Origin: Quadrisphaera sp. RL12-1S
GTDB lineage: Bacteria > Actinomycetota > Actinomycetes > Actinomycetales > Quadrisphaeraceae
DNA: 64,000 bases
Direction: 5' to 3'
Assembly (NCBI RefSeq): GCF_014270065.1
Contig: NZ_JACNME010000003.1
Span: forward strand, 452,942 to 516,941
This document shows positions 26,580 to 35,603 of this stretch, piece by piece (positions within the stretch are counted from its first letter, which is position 1; each line of letters starts with the position of its first letter). The translations under genes were made by a program, and so were the position numbers. A model generated the notes under the pieces. The model was given only the letters and a program-made list of their open reading frames with translations. It was not told the origin of the DNA and ran no database searches.

Positions 26580-27743
26580 GTGCTGCGCGTTGCTGCCCTG
26601 CTGAGCTGCGACACCTTCGAGGACTTCTACGAGGACGGGCTCGGCTGGACCCGCGAGGACTACCTCGCGCGCTACCGCAACGACTGGGCCTGGGAGTACG
26701 CGCGCCAGCTGCGCGAGCAGGGCGTGGAGCTGCTGCTGTACGCGGCCACCCGCGGCCGTCCCGCCGCGGTGACCACCGAGGACGGCTTCCGGGTGCGCTT
26801 CGTGCGCGCGCGGCCGGGGTGGGTGCGGGTCAACCGCGCTCTCGGGCCGGTCATCCGGACCGCGCCGCTGCGCTGGGCGTCCGAGGCCGGCTGGGGGCTG
26901 GCGGTGCGCCGAGACCTGCTCCGCCTGCTGGCGGAGGACGACGTCGACGTGCTCTACCTCCAGGAGTACTGGACGGGGCGGTTCGACGTGCTCAGCCGCC
27001 TCCCCCTGCCCGTGGTGGGCGCGGACCACGGCGGCACCGCGCACCACCAGCTGACGCTGCTCAAGCGGCGCTCGTTCCGGCGCGCGGCCGCCCTGACCTC
27101 GCAGACGGCGCAGGAGGTGGCGAGCGCGGCGCGCTTCGGCGCCCGGCCGGTGCTGCTCGCCAACGGCGTGGACACCGCCTTCTTCTCCCCCGGCCCCGGG
27201 GGCGCGCAGGCCCCGCGGGAGCGCCGGCTGCTGCACGTGGCCCGCCTGGTGGACCACCACAAGCGGACGACGACGGTGGTGCGCGCGCTCGCCCACCTGC
27301 CCGGCTGGCACCTCGACGTGGTGGGCAGCGGCCCGGACGAGCAGCTCGTGCGCGACGTCGTGCGGGCCGAGGGACTGGAAGGCCGCGTGGTGCTGCACGG
27401 CTTCGTCACCGACCGCGAGCGCCTGCGCGACCTGCACCGGGGGGCCGCCGCCCTGGTGCAGCCCTCCAGCCACGAGGCGCGGCTGCTGGCGGCGCTGGAG
27501 GCCATGGCGTGCGGGACCCCGTGCGTGCTCTCCGACATCCCCGTCTTCCGCGACCTGGTCGACGACGGCGTGGACGGCGCCCTGTGCACCGAGGCCACGC
27601 CGGAGGGGGTGGCCGCGGCGGTCCGCCGGGTCGAGCAGGGGGGCGCCGCGGTCCGCTCGGCGGCGCTGGCGCGGGTGCGGGGCAGCGCCTCGTGGTCGGC
27701 GGTGGCGCCGCAGCTGGCCGACCTGCTGCGGAGCGTCGCGTGA
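26580..27743 (+). CDS. GT4 glycosyltransferase
   Basis: 387-residue GT-B transferase. GTG 26580 has GGAGG 5 bases upstream; an earlier ATG at 26523 lies in the end of the previous gene and is unlikely. The N-terminal half carries FYEDGLGWTREDYLARYRNDW, an unusual acidic/aromatic start. The donor half has HVARLVDHHKRTTTVVRAL and SSHEARLLAALEAMACGTP, which contains the catalytic E-x7-E. It overlaps the following flippase gene by four bases, so the two are translationally coupled. Confidence 0.9.
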   Translation: MLRVAALLSCDTFEDFYEDGLGWTREDYLARYRNDWAWEYARQLREQGVELLLYAATRGRPAAVTTEDGFRVRFVRARPGWVRVNRALGPVIRTAPLRWASEAGWGLAVRRDLLRLLAEDDVDVLYLQEYWTGRFDVLSRLPLPVVGADHGGTAHHQLTLLKRRSFRRAAALTSQTAQEVASAARFGARPVLLANGVDTAFFSPGPGGAQAPRERRLLHVARLVDHHKRTTTVVRALAHLPGWHLDVVGSGPDEQLVRDVVRAEGLEGRVVLHGFVTDRERLRDLHRGAAALVQPSSHEARLLAALEAMACGTPCVLSDIPVFRDLVDDGVDGALCTEATPEGVAAAVRRVEQGGAAVRSAALARVRGSASWSAVAPQLADLLRSVA

Positions 27744-29152
27744 GCGGCGCCCGCCCCGTGGGCGACGTCCCCTCGGTCCCGCCGCCCGACCCGGTCCCCG
27801 TCGAGGGGGCGGAGGACGTGGAGGGGGCGGAGGAGGTCGCGGCGCGGCCGGGCCCCCGGGCCCGTGGGTCCGCGCACGCCGTCATCACGACCATCCTCGC
27901 CAACTTCGCGCTGCCGGCGTCGGCGATCATCACCGCGCCGATCCTCGCGCGGGCGCTGGGCCCTGACGACCGCGGCGTGCTGGTGGCGGTCTGCGCGCCG
28001 GTGAACCTCGCGGTGCTGCTGCTGGCCGCCGGCCAGTGGGACGCCAGCTCCTTCTTCGGCGCCGACCGCTCGCGCACGACGCGCGCGGTCCTGCTGCGCT
28101 CGGGGGCCATCAGCGCCGCCGCCGCCGTGGTGGGCGTGGTCGGGCTGCTGCTGCTCGGCCCGGTGCTGCTGCGCCAGCACCCCGGCACGATGGCGCTGTA
28201 CACGGGGCTGGTGCTGCTGCTGCTCGTGTACATGCCGGCCAACACGGTGCGCGGGCTGGTCCTGGGGCGCGGTGACTTCGGCGCGCTGAACCTCGAGAAG
28301 TGGAGCGCCGTGGGCACCCGCCTGGTGCTCATCGTGGTGCTGGCCCTGACCGGCTCGCTCACCGTGGGCTCCGCGGCGTGGGTGACGCAGGGGACCGTCG
28401 CGCTAGCGGTGCTGGCGCTGCTGGTCTCGTTCCGGCGCGGCGGCCGCGGCCGCGCCGCACCGGGGGCGCACCGGACCACCACGCTGCGCGAGGTGGCCAG
28501 CTACGGCAGCCGGGTGTGGGTGGGCGGCCTGAGCGTGGTGCTCATCTACCGCGCCGACCAGGTGATCATGACGCCGCTCACGGCGGCGGCCCAGCTGGGC
28601 TACTACTCGGTGGCCGTGGCGGTGGCCGAGGTGCCGACCGCCGCGTTCGCGGCGCTGCGCGACATCGCCTTCTCCCGCACCGCGAGCCGGTCCGCCGACG
28701 ACTTCATCCCCCGCTCGTGCCGGCTGGCGGTGCTGCTGGGCATCCCGTGCGTGGCCGTCGCCGTCCTGGCGGCTCCGCTGCTGGTCCGCGTGGTCTTCGG
28801 CGCCGACTTCGGCCCGGCCGCGCCGATGATGCAGGTGCTGCTGGTGGCGTCGCTGCCGGCCGGCCTCGCGAGCGTGTGCGGGGCGGGGCTGAACGCCCTC
28901 GACCGCCCGGGCACGCTGAGCGCCGTGCAGGCCGGCGTCGCCGTCCTCAACGTGGCCCTGACGTTCGCGCTGGTTCCCTCGATGGGAGGCATGGGCGCGG
29001 CCGTCGCCACGCTGGTGGCGTTCGCGGTGCTCACCGGCGTGACGCTGGGCCTGTACTGCCGCCTGTCGCACCACCGCGTCGGTGAGCTGCTGGTGCCGCG
29101 CGCGGACGACGCGCGGGCGCTGGTGGCGCTGCTGCGCCGCGCCCCCGCCTGA
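27740..29152 (+). CDS. polysaccharide flippase (Wzx-type, 1)
   Basis: 470-residue polytopic membrane protein of the MOP/oligosaccharide-flippase superfamily that moves lipid-linked repeat units across the membrane. A charged 45-residue N-terminus precedes about 12-14 hydrophobic segments. Typical features are ILARALGPDDRGVLVAV near the start and NALDRPGTLSAVQAG late. GTG 27740 overlaps the GT4 stop (GTGA) and has GGAG 7 bases upstream. Confidence 0.92.
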   Translation: MSGARPVGDVPSVPPPDPVPVEGAEDVEGAEEVAARPGPRARGSAHAVITTILANFALPASAIITAPILARALGPDDRGVLVAVCAPVNLAVLLLAAGQWDASSFFGADRSRTTRAVLLRSGAISAAAAVVGVVGLLLLGPVLLRQHPGTMALYTGLVLLLLVYMPANTVRGLVLGRGDFGALNLEKWSAVGTRLVLIVVLALTGSLTVGSAAWVTQGTVALAVLALLVSFRRGGRGRAAPGAHRTTTLREVASYGSRVWVGGLSVVLIYRADQVIMTPLTAAAQLGYYSVAVAVAEVPTAAFAALRDIAFSRTASRSADDFIPRSCRLAVLLGIPCVAVAVLAAPLLVRVVFGADFGPAAPMMQVLLVASLPAGLASVCGAGLNALDRPGTLSAVQAGVAVLNVALTFALVPSMGGMGAAVATLVAFAVLTGVTLGLYCRLSHHRVGELLVPRADDARALVALLRRAPA

Positions 29153-29176
29153 GACGGCCCGCGGGGGCGGCGGACC

Positions 29177-30145
29177 TCACATCTCGTGGCGGTGCGCTGA
29201 CGGGTCGTAGAACCGGTGCCAGACGCGGTGCGCCAGAGCGATGGCCGGCTGCGGCAGGACGCTGAGCACGAGCAGCACGGCGGTGCGCGGCCGCAGCGCC
29301 GCGCGGTCGGTGCGCACGGCGCGCACCAGGTCGCGGCGGGCGTCCGCCGTGCGCGACTTGCGCACGTACGCGCCGGCCCGGGCCACCAGGCAGCGCGCCA
29401 GCAGCTGGCGGCGGGCGCTCTCGTGGCGGGGGTCGGGGAAGGTGTAGCGGTCCCACACCGTGACGAGCGCGGTGCGGTGGGCGATCTCGTCCCCCACGAT
29501 CTGCCCGGAGTGGATGCGGTAGCGCACCAGCGGGGACTCGACGTAGTGCACGCGCCACCCGGCGCGGGCGGCGTCGAGGAACATCGTGAGGTCCGCCGCG
29601 TCCACCTGCGGCCAGGGGCGGGTGTTGGCGGCCAGCGCCTCGCGGCGGAACACCGCCGCGGTGGGCAGGATCATCTGCTCGGCGCGGGTCAGCAGCGCCG
29701 CCACGGAGTCGGGCTGGGGGCCGGGCACGAGGTGGGAGGGGCGGCGGCCCAGCGGGCGGCCCTCCTCGTCGATCTCGAGGGCGCCGGTGATGACCACGCC
29801 CACGGTGGGGTCGGCGTCGAGCACCTGCACCGCGCTGCGCAGGTAGCCCGGGTCCCACCCGTCGTCGTCGTGCATGAAGGCGACGTGGTCGCCCGTGGAG
29901 GTGTCGATGGCGCGGCAGTGGTTGTCGGCCATGCCGAGGTTGCGCTCGTTGGCGGAGTAGCGCACGCGCGGGTCGGCGGCGGCCTCCACCGCGGGGCGCA
30001 GCGCGCCGCCGCTGTTGTCGGTGACCACCACCTCGAGGTCAGCCTCGGTCTGGGCGAGCACGCTGTCGAGCGCCTCGCGCAGGTAGTGGCTGTCCCGGTG
30101 GGCCGGCATGCACACGCTGACCCTGGGACGTCCGCTGTCGGCCAC
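29177..30145 (-). CDS. GT2 glycosyltransferase
   Basis: 322-residue inverting GT-A transferase. The nucleotide-sugar domain starts VSVCMPAHRDSHYLREALDSVLAQT. It includes VVVTDNSGG, the metal-binding acidic motif FMHDDDGWDPGYL and, later, VRYRIHSGQ. The C-terminal region ends in a hydrophobic stretch (LRPRTAVLLVLSVLPQPAIAL) that may sit at the membrane. GTG 30145 has GAGGAG 8 bases upstream. It converges on the flippase gene and is separated by 174 bases from the next minus-strand gene. Confidence 0.92.
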   Translation of the reverse strand: MADSGRPRVSVCMPAHRDSHYLREALDSVLAQTEADLEVVVTDNSGGALRPAVEAAADPRVRYSANERNLGMADNHCRAIDTSTGDHVAFMHDDDGWDPGYLRSAVQVLDADPTVGVVITGALEIDEEGRPLGRRPSHLVPGPQPDSVAALLTRAEQMILPTAAVFRREALAANTRPWPQVDAADLTMFLDAARAGWRVHYVESPLVRYRIHSGQIVGDEIAHRTALVTVWDRYTFPDPRHESARRQLLARCLVARAGAYVRKSRTADARRDLVRAVRTDRAALRPRTAVLLVLSVLPQPAIALAHRVWHRFYDPSAHRHEM

Positions 30146-30319
30146 CGGTGGCTCCTCGAGGCGCGCGAGGTCCCCGTGCGCCCCCGCTGGTGCCGGTCAT
30201 GAGACCACAGCGATCTTGAGCCCCCTGACGCGGGACTGCGCTGTTCGGGTGACCCCGCGGCGCTGCCCCGCGACGGCGCTCCCGCTCGGGGGACACCGGC
30301 CGCTCCCGCGCGGGGGACG

Positions 30320-31435
30320 TCAGCGGGTGCGGGTGCGGCCGCCGACGAGGTCGGCGTAGACCGCCACCACGTCAGCCGCGTACCGCTCCATGCGCAGCCG
30401 GTCCAGGCCCTGCGCCCCGCGGCGCACCAGGGCGGCGGCCAGGCCCGGCTCGTGCAGCACGCGGGCGATGCCGGCCCCCAGCGCGGCGGGGTCGCCCGGG
30501 GGCACCACCACCGCGGCGGCGCCGCCCTCCACCATCGTCAGGCTGCCGGGCAGGTCCGTGGTCACCACCGGCGCGCCGCAGTCGCGCGCCTCGGCGAGCA
30601 CGAGCGCCGCCGGCTCGGAGCGGCTGGCCAGCACGAACGCGTCGGCGGCGGTCATCCAGCGCCGCGGGTCGGGGTCGAACCCCACCAGGTGCACCCGGTC
30701 GGCCAGCCCGGCCTCCGCCACGGCCGCCTCCAGCCCGGCGCGCTCCGGGCCGGCGCCCACCACGTGGAGGTGGGCCGACGCGAGCGCGGGGGTGGTCTCG
30801 GGGCGGAACGCGGCGACGAGGTCGTACAGGCCCTTGTGGCGGTAGAGACCGCAGACGGTGACGACGGCGGGGCGCTGCACGGGAGCGGGCTCGGAGGCCG
30901 CGGCCCGGGCGCGCGAGCGGGCCCCGCCCAGCGGTCCCTGCTCCAGCACCAGGCTGCGCCGGGCCGGCAGCCACCGGCCCGGTACCCCGGCCCGCAGCGC
31001 GTCGCGGGCGCCCGCGCTGAAGAAGAGCACCCGGTCCACCAGCCACACCAGCTCCACGCCGCGCTTGGCCTCCAGGTGCACGGTGGTGGCGGTGGCGAAC
31101 CGCGGCAGCAGCCGCACCCGGCCGAGCTGCTCCAGCAGCGCCGAGACCACGGCGCCGGTGAGGTTGTGGCTGTGCACCACCTGCGGGGACGTCGCCCGCA
31201 CGTGTCCCGCCAGGGACCGCGCCAGGCGGAGCGCTCCGCGCGCGTCGCGGGGCTGGGGCGGCAGCTGCAGGTGCCGCACTCCGTGCGCGGCGAGCAGCGC
31301 CTCGTGCTCACCGCCGGAGCTGGCGACGGCCACCTCGTGCCCCAGCCCGGCCTGGGCGCAGGCGAGGTCCACCGTGACGTTGTTGATGCCGTTGCCCACG
31401 TCGCGCAGGTCGTTGAGCACGTGCAGGACCCTCAT
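30320..31435 (-). CDS. GT4 glycosyltransferase
   Basis: 371-residue GT-B transferase. It starts MRVLHVLNDLRDVGNGINNVTVDLA at ATG 31435, which overlaps the upstream stop (ATGA). Donor-site segments are CGLYRHKGLYDLV and ASRSEPAALVLAEARDCGAP with the two glutamates. Its N-terminus closely resembles that of 39567-40655 (MHVLHVTNDFQDNGTGITN), so these are paralogs. It forms a two-gene unit with 31432-32643. Confidence 0.92.
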   Translation of the reverse strand: MRVLHVLNDLRDVGNGINNVTVDLACAQAGLGHEVAVASSGGEHEALLAAHGVRHLQLPPQPRDARGALRLARSLAGHVRATSPQVVHSHNLTGAVVSALLEQLGRVRLLPRFATATTVHLEAKRGVELVWLVDRVLFFSAGARDALRAGVPGRWLPARRSLVLEQGPLGGARSRARAAASEPAPVQRPAVVTVCGLYRHKGLYDLVAAFRPETTPALASAHLHVVGAGPERAGLEAAVAEAGLADRVHLVGFDPDPRRWMTAADAFVLASRSEPAALVLAEARDCGAPVVTTDLPGSLTMVEGGAAAVVVPPGDPAALGAGIARVLHEPGLAAALVRRGAQGLDRLRMERYAADVVAVYADLVGGRTRTR

Positions 31436-32643
31436 CGGGCGCGCTCCGCGCCCGGCGCGGGACGGCGGGACGCACGGCGGGCCCCGCGCTCGGCGGCCTC
31501 GGCCGCCACCTGGCGGTAGACCGCGGCGACGGCGGCGGCGAACGCCTCCCGGGAGTGCTCCTGCGCGGTGGCGCGGCACGCGGCGCGGTCGGGCAGGTCA
31601 CCCGCGAGCGCCGCCTGCAGGCGCGCGCGCAGCGCCGGGACGTCGTCGGGGGGGACCATGAGCGTGGGGTCGAGCCCCGGGAGCACCTCCGACAGGCCGC
31701 CGAGGTCGGAGGCGACCACGGGGGTCCCGCACGCCAGCGCCTCGAGCACCACCAGGCCGAAGCCCTCCAGCGCGGTGGAGGGCACCACCACCGCGTCGGC
31801 CGCCTGGTAGTGCGCGACCAGCGCCTCCTCGTCGACCCTGCCGGCGAAGACCACGCCGGGCCGCCCCAGGCGGGCCGCCTCGGCCTCCAGCGCGGCCCGG
31901 GAGGGACCGTCGCCCACCACCACGAGCCGGTCGTCGGGGCCGCCGGGCCAGGCCTGGAGGAGCACGTCGATGCCCATGCGGGGCACGAGGCGGCGGGCCG
32001 TCACCACCAGGCGCCCGCCGTCGGGGACGCCGAGCCGGCGGCGCAGCGCGGCCCGCTCGGGCTCCGGCAGGGGGTGGAAGCGGTCGAGGTCCACCCCGGG
32101 GTGGATCGGGTGGACCCGGGAGGCGGGCACGCCGTGCACGTCCTGGACCAGCTGGCCGAAGGCCCGCGACGCGGTGACCACCGCGGCCGCTGACCGCACG
32201 TGCACCCGCTCCACCAGCTGCTTGGCCGCGGCGCTGGCCCTGCCGGCCCCGGAGCTGGCCGACTCCCCCGCCCACGGTCCGTGGAAGTGCGCCACCAGCG
32301 GGGTGCGGCGCGTCAGCCGCAGCACCAGCGACGGCAGCAGCCCGTACATCGCGAAGTGGGAGACGACGACGGCGCTGCCGCGGCCCGAGGCGACGCCCTC
32401 GCGCGCCGTCGACAGCAGGCGCGCGGCCATGCCGCTGTCCTCGGGGACGGCGCGCCGCACGCGCCCGGGCGCCGAGGCCGCCGGGCCGAAGACCACCAGC
32501 TCTTCGTCCACCCCGGCGCGGCCCAGCCCGGCGTGCAGGTCCGCCACGTAGCGGTTCAGCCCGCCGGGCCTGTCGTCGGGCCAGCCCTGCGCGAGGGTGG
32601 TCACCCGCAGCGCGCCGCTGTCCCCCGTTCGCGTGATGTCCAC
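31432..32643 (-). CDS. GT4 glycosyltransferase
   Basis: 403-residue GT-B transferase. The N-terminal domain has QGWPDDRPGGLNRYVADLHAGL, in which the GG-x-x-R loop is typical of GT4 acceptor domains, and VAHFHGPWAGES. The C-terminal domain has TARRLVPRMGIDVLLQAW and PSTALEGFGLVVLEALACG. The last 20 residues are an Arg/Ala-rich tail. GTG 32643 follows a G-rich stretch. Diverges from the GT2 at 32724. Confidence 0.92.
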   Translation of the reverse strand: MDITRTGDSGALRVTTLAQGWPDDRPGGLNRYVADLHAGLGRAGVDEELVVFGPAASAPGRVRRAVPEDSGMAARLLSTAREGVASGRGSAVVVSHFAMYGLLPSLVLRLTRRTPLVAHFHGPWAGESASSGAGRASAAAKQLVERVHVRSAAAVVTASRAFGQLVQDVHGVPASRVHPIHPGVDLDRFHPLPEPERAALRRRLGVPDGGRLVVTARRLVPRMGIDVLLQAWPGGPDDRLVVVGDGPSRAALEAEAARLGRPGVVFAGRVDEEALVAHYQAADAVVVPSTALEGFGLVVLEALACGTPVVASDLGGLSEVLPGLDPTLMVPPDDVPALRARLQAALAGDLPDRAACRATAQEHSREAFAAAVAAVYRQVAAEAAERGARRASRRPAPGAERAR

Positions 32644-32723
32644 CAGCGGCCCCCCTGGTTCCCGACGACTAGGCTCCCCTGCGCACCGGGCTCACCGCTC
32701 CAGCTGCCGTCCAGGGAGGTCGA

Positions 32724-33776
32724 GTGGTACCACAGAACCTGGCTCCAGCCACAGCCGCGGCCGCGGCCGCACCCGCCGCCGAGACCGCAGGCTCCGGACC
32801 CGCCCACCCGCTTGTGAGCGTGGTGATGTCCAGCTACCGCCGCACCGACATGCTGGTGCGGGCGGTGGCCTCCGTGCGCGCCCAGACCCTGGCGGACTGG
32901 GAGCTGGTGGTCATCGACGACCACAGCCCGCAGGACCCGACGCCCCTGCTCGACGCCCTCGGCGACCCGCGCATCCGCGTGGTCCGCCAGGAGCGCCAGC
33001 GCGGCATCGGTCGCAACGTCACCGACGGGATGCGCCTGGCCCGGGGGCGCTACGTCACCAACGTCCACGACGACGACCTGGTCGACCCGCAGTACCTCGA
33101 GGTGCTCGTCGCGGCGCTGGAGGAGCACCCCGGAGCCGTCCTGGCCTTCTGCGACCACCGGGTGGTGGACGCGGAGGACCGCGTGCTCGAGCCGGAGACG
33201 GAGAAGCGCTCCGAGGAGGAGGGCCGCGCGCAGCTGGCCGGTGGTGTGCACCAGCCGTTCGTCGACCTGGCCCTGGTGGGGCGGGCGACGTTCCTCGGGC
33301 TGGGCACCCTGTGGCGCAACGGCGCCGTGGACTGGGACGACGTCGCCGCCGCCGGCGACTACTGGGACAACTTCACCCTGTACCACCTGTGCCGCGAGGG
33401 CGGCGCCGCCGTCTACGTGCCCCGGCGCCTGGCGAGCTGGCGGATGCACACGGGCTCCAACACGGTGGCCGCGGCCGGGCACGAGGCGCCCGAGGTCAAG
33501 CTGCGCACCGGGCGCGCCCTGGCGCACTGCGCGTCCGCCTACGCGCGGGACCCGCGCCTGGCGGGGTACCGGCGGGCGTTCCGCCACCAGGTGGCCGAGG
33601 GGCGTGCGACCTCGGCCATCGCCCTGCTGCGCCTGGAGCAGCCGGGGCCCGCGCGCGGCGAGGCGGTGCGGAGCCTGCTCGTGGCCCCGTCGGCGCGAGC
33701 CGCCGCGGCGCTGGTGGCAGCGGTGGCCCCCGCGCCGCTGCGGCGGCGCATCGCCCAGGTGCGCCGCGCGTCCTGA
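32724..33776 (+). CDS. GT2 glycosyltransferase
   Basis: 350-residue GT-A transferase. After an Ala-rich 28-residue leader, the domain starts VSVVMSSYRRTDMLVRAVASV. It continues with LVVIDDHSPQDP and the metal-binding motif NVHDDDLVDPQYL. RMHTGSNTVAAAGHE lies in the C-terminal part. GTG 32724 has GGAGG 5 bases upstream. It stands alone between a divergent GT4 pair and a convergent GH16 gene. Confidence 0.92.
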   Translation: MVPQNLAPATAAAAAAPAAETAGSGPAHPLVSVVMSSYRRTDMLVRAVASVRAQTLADWELVVIDDHSPQDPTPLLDALGDPRIRVVRQERQRGIGRNVTDGMRLARGRYVTNVHDDDLVDPQYLEVLVAALEEHPGAVLAFCDHRVVDAEDRVLEPETEKRSEEEGRAQLAGGVHQPFVDLALVGRATFLGLGTLWRNGAVDWDDVAAAGDYWDNFTLYHLCREGGAAVYVPRRLASWRMHTGSNTVAAAGHEAPEVKLRTGRALAHCASAYARDPRLAGYRRAFRHQVAEGRATSAIALLRLEQPGPARGEAVRSLLVAPSARAAAALVAAVAPAPLRRRIAQVRRAS

Positions 33777-33806
33777 CGCTCGTCCTGGTCCGGACGGGCC
33801 CGGGGC

Positions 33807-35492
33807 TCAGGTGTAGACGCGCACCCAGTCGACGTAGAGGTCGGTGGTCTGGCCGGTGGCGGCCAGGTCGACGGGCCAGCCCCCGCCGGTGGCGAGGTCG
33901 AGCATGAAGAAGAAGGGCTCGTCGGTGTGCGACAGCTCCCCGAGGGAGGCGACCTTCCTGCCGTCGAGGTAGAAGTCCGCTCCCCCGTCCAGCACGCGCA
34001 CCCCGTAGGTGTGCCACTGCGCCGCCCAGTCGACCGGGTACCCCTGGCACGCCTTCTGACCGGTCTTGGCGGCGCCCCAGCTGTGCGTGGTGTGGCAGGC
34101 GGCGTCGGTGTCGTGGCCGTACAGCTCCACCGCGTCCACCTCGGCGGCGGTGCCGTCGGCGCGCCCGGTGCCGCTGGCGCTGTTGAGCATCCAGAACGCC
34201 GGCCAGGAGCCGGGCCCGGGAGCGCCGAGCATCCGCGCCTCGAAGTAGCCGTGCTGCGCGCTGAAGCCGGACCCGCCCCAGAGCTGGGAGGAGAGGATGC
34301 CCGAGGCGTGCGCCTGGCCCCAGGTCTGCCTCGGCGCGAGGACGCCGACGGGCTGCGCCCGCACCCGCAGGTACCCGCCGGGCAGCGTGGCCAGCGTGCC
34401 CGCGCCCCAGGCCGGGTCGGCGAAGAGCGCGTCACCGAACTGCGAGCCGCCCCACGGCTCGGGCTTCACCGCGGCGTACCGGCTGCCCCAGCCGGAGGCG
34501 CTGATCGACAGCGGCGCGTCGAAGTCGTCGCTGTACTGCAGCGTCATCCCCGCGGGCGGGCTGGACCCGGCCGGCGCCGACGGCGTGGAGGCCGGCGACC
34601 CGCCGGTGCGGAAGAGCTGGGCGTACAGCGGGTCGAGCGCGGCGCCCGCCGTCGTCGTCGCGGTGACCTTGAGCGCGAAGGGGCCCTGCGGCAGCCGCCG
34701 CACGTCGGCGGTGAGCACGGCGCGGCCCGTCGCGTCGGCGGTGGCCGTGGCCGCGCGGCGCAGCGGCACGTCGAGGGCGGAGGCGCTGGGCACCGACAGC
34801 CACGCCGTCAGCCGGCTGCCCGCGGGGGCGTCCACGACGACGACGGCCGCGGCGTCCGCGCTGGACCCCGGCGTCGGGCACGCCAGGGTCAGGCGGCCCG
34901 CGAGCGGCGGCGCGACCGCGCTCGTCGTCGTTGCCGAGCAGCTGGCGGGGGCGGGGGTCACCGCGTAGGTGGGCGAGCCCGCGGGGGCCGCCCACTGCGG
35001 CGGGGTGGTGCCGGCGTCGTAGGCCGTGAGCTCGCGCAGGGCCACGGGTGCGGAGGCGATCTGGCGGCGCAGCTCCAGGCGCACCCACGTCACCGAGCGC
35101 GGGGTGAAGGCGACGGTGGTGGGCATCGCGGCGCCGGCGGCGATGCCCGGCACGTCGACGGTCGAGCCGTCGGAGAAGCGCAGCGTGCCGTAGAGGGCGG
35201 CGGCGGTGGACTGCGCCGGGTCGCTGGCGTCGGCGGTGGAGCCGAAGACCTGCACGCTGGCGATGCGGCGGGTGCCCGAGAAGGCCAGCTGCGCCCAGGG
35301 GGCGGTGTCACCGCTGCTCGCGGACCACTCGGCGCCCAGCTGCCCGGCGCCCGGGGCGCCGTCGGACAGGGCTCCGGGGCTGCCGCTGGACGCCGTGGCG
35401 GTGGTGGCTGGCTGGCCGGCGGCCTGAGCTCCGGCGAGCGGGGTCACCAGCGCCGCGGCGGCGAGCACCGCGGCGAGCGCAGACCTCCGCAT
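33807..35492 (-). CDS. secreted GH16 family glycosidase with a discoidin-like domain
   Basis: 561-residue exported enzyme. The signal peptide is 1-25 (ends AQAAG). A galactose-binding/discoidin-like module follows (~30-165: APWAQLAFSGTRRIASVQVFG, LRFSDGSTVDVPGI), then a beta-sandwich linker (~180-310). A C-terminal GH16 catalytic domain (~320-561) has the canonical E-x-D-x-x-E site as EVDAVE at 451-456; E451 and E456 are the expected nucleophile and acid/base. The domain order repeats in 48641-50851, so the two are paralogs. GH16 enzymes cut or transfer beta-glucans/galactans; a role in trimming or releasing the locus polysaccharide is likely but unproven. Confidence 0.92.
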   Translation of the reverse strand: MRRSALAAVLAAAALVTPLAGAQAAGQPATTATASSGSPGALSDGAPGAGQLGAEWSASSGDTAPWAQLAFSGTRRIASVQVFGSTADASDPAQSTAAALYGTLRFSDGSTVDVPGIAAGAAMPTTVAFTPRSVTWVRLELRRQIASAPVALRELTAYDAGTTPPQWAAPAGSPTYAVTPAPASCSATTTSAVAPPLAGRLTLACPTPGSSADAAAVVVVDAPAGSRLTAWLSVPSASALDVPLRRAATATADATGRAVLTADVRRLPQGPFALKVTATTTAGAALDPLYAQLFRTGGSPASTPSAPAGSSPPAGMTLQYSDDFDAPLSISASGWGSRYAAVKPEPWGGSQFGDALFADPAWGAGTLATLPGGYLRVRAQPVGVLAPRQTWGQAHASGILSSQLWGGSGFSAQHGYFEARMLGAPGPGSWPAFWMLNSASGTGRADGTAAEVDAVELYGHDTDAACHTTHSWGAAKTGQKACQGYPVDWAAQWHTYGVRVLDGGADFYLDGRKVASLGELSHTDEPFFFMLDLATGGGWPVDLAATGQTTDLYVDWVRVYT

Positions 35493-35603
35493 GCTCCGAC
35501 CCTCGCAGCCGCAGACCCCGCACCGCGGGAGGCTGCGCCCCGGCGCGTCGCCCGGCCGCGGACCGCGACCAGGCGCTCGGCTGCGGGAGCGGAGGTCGGG
35601 GCG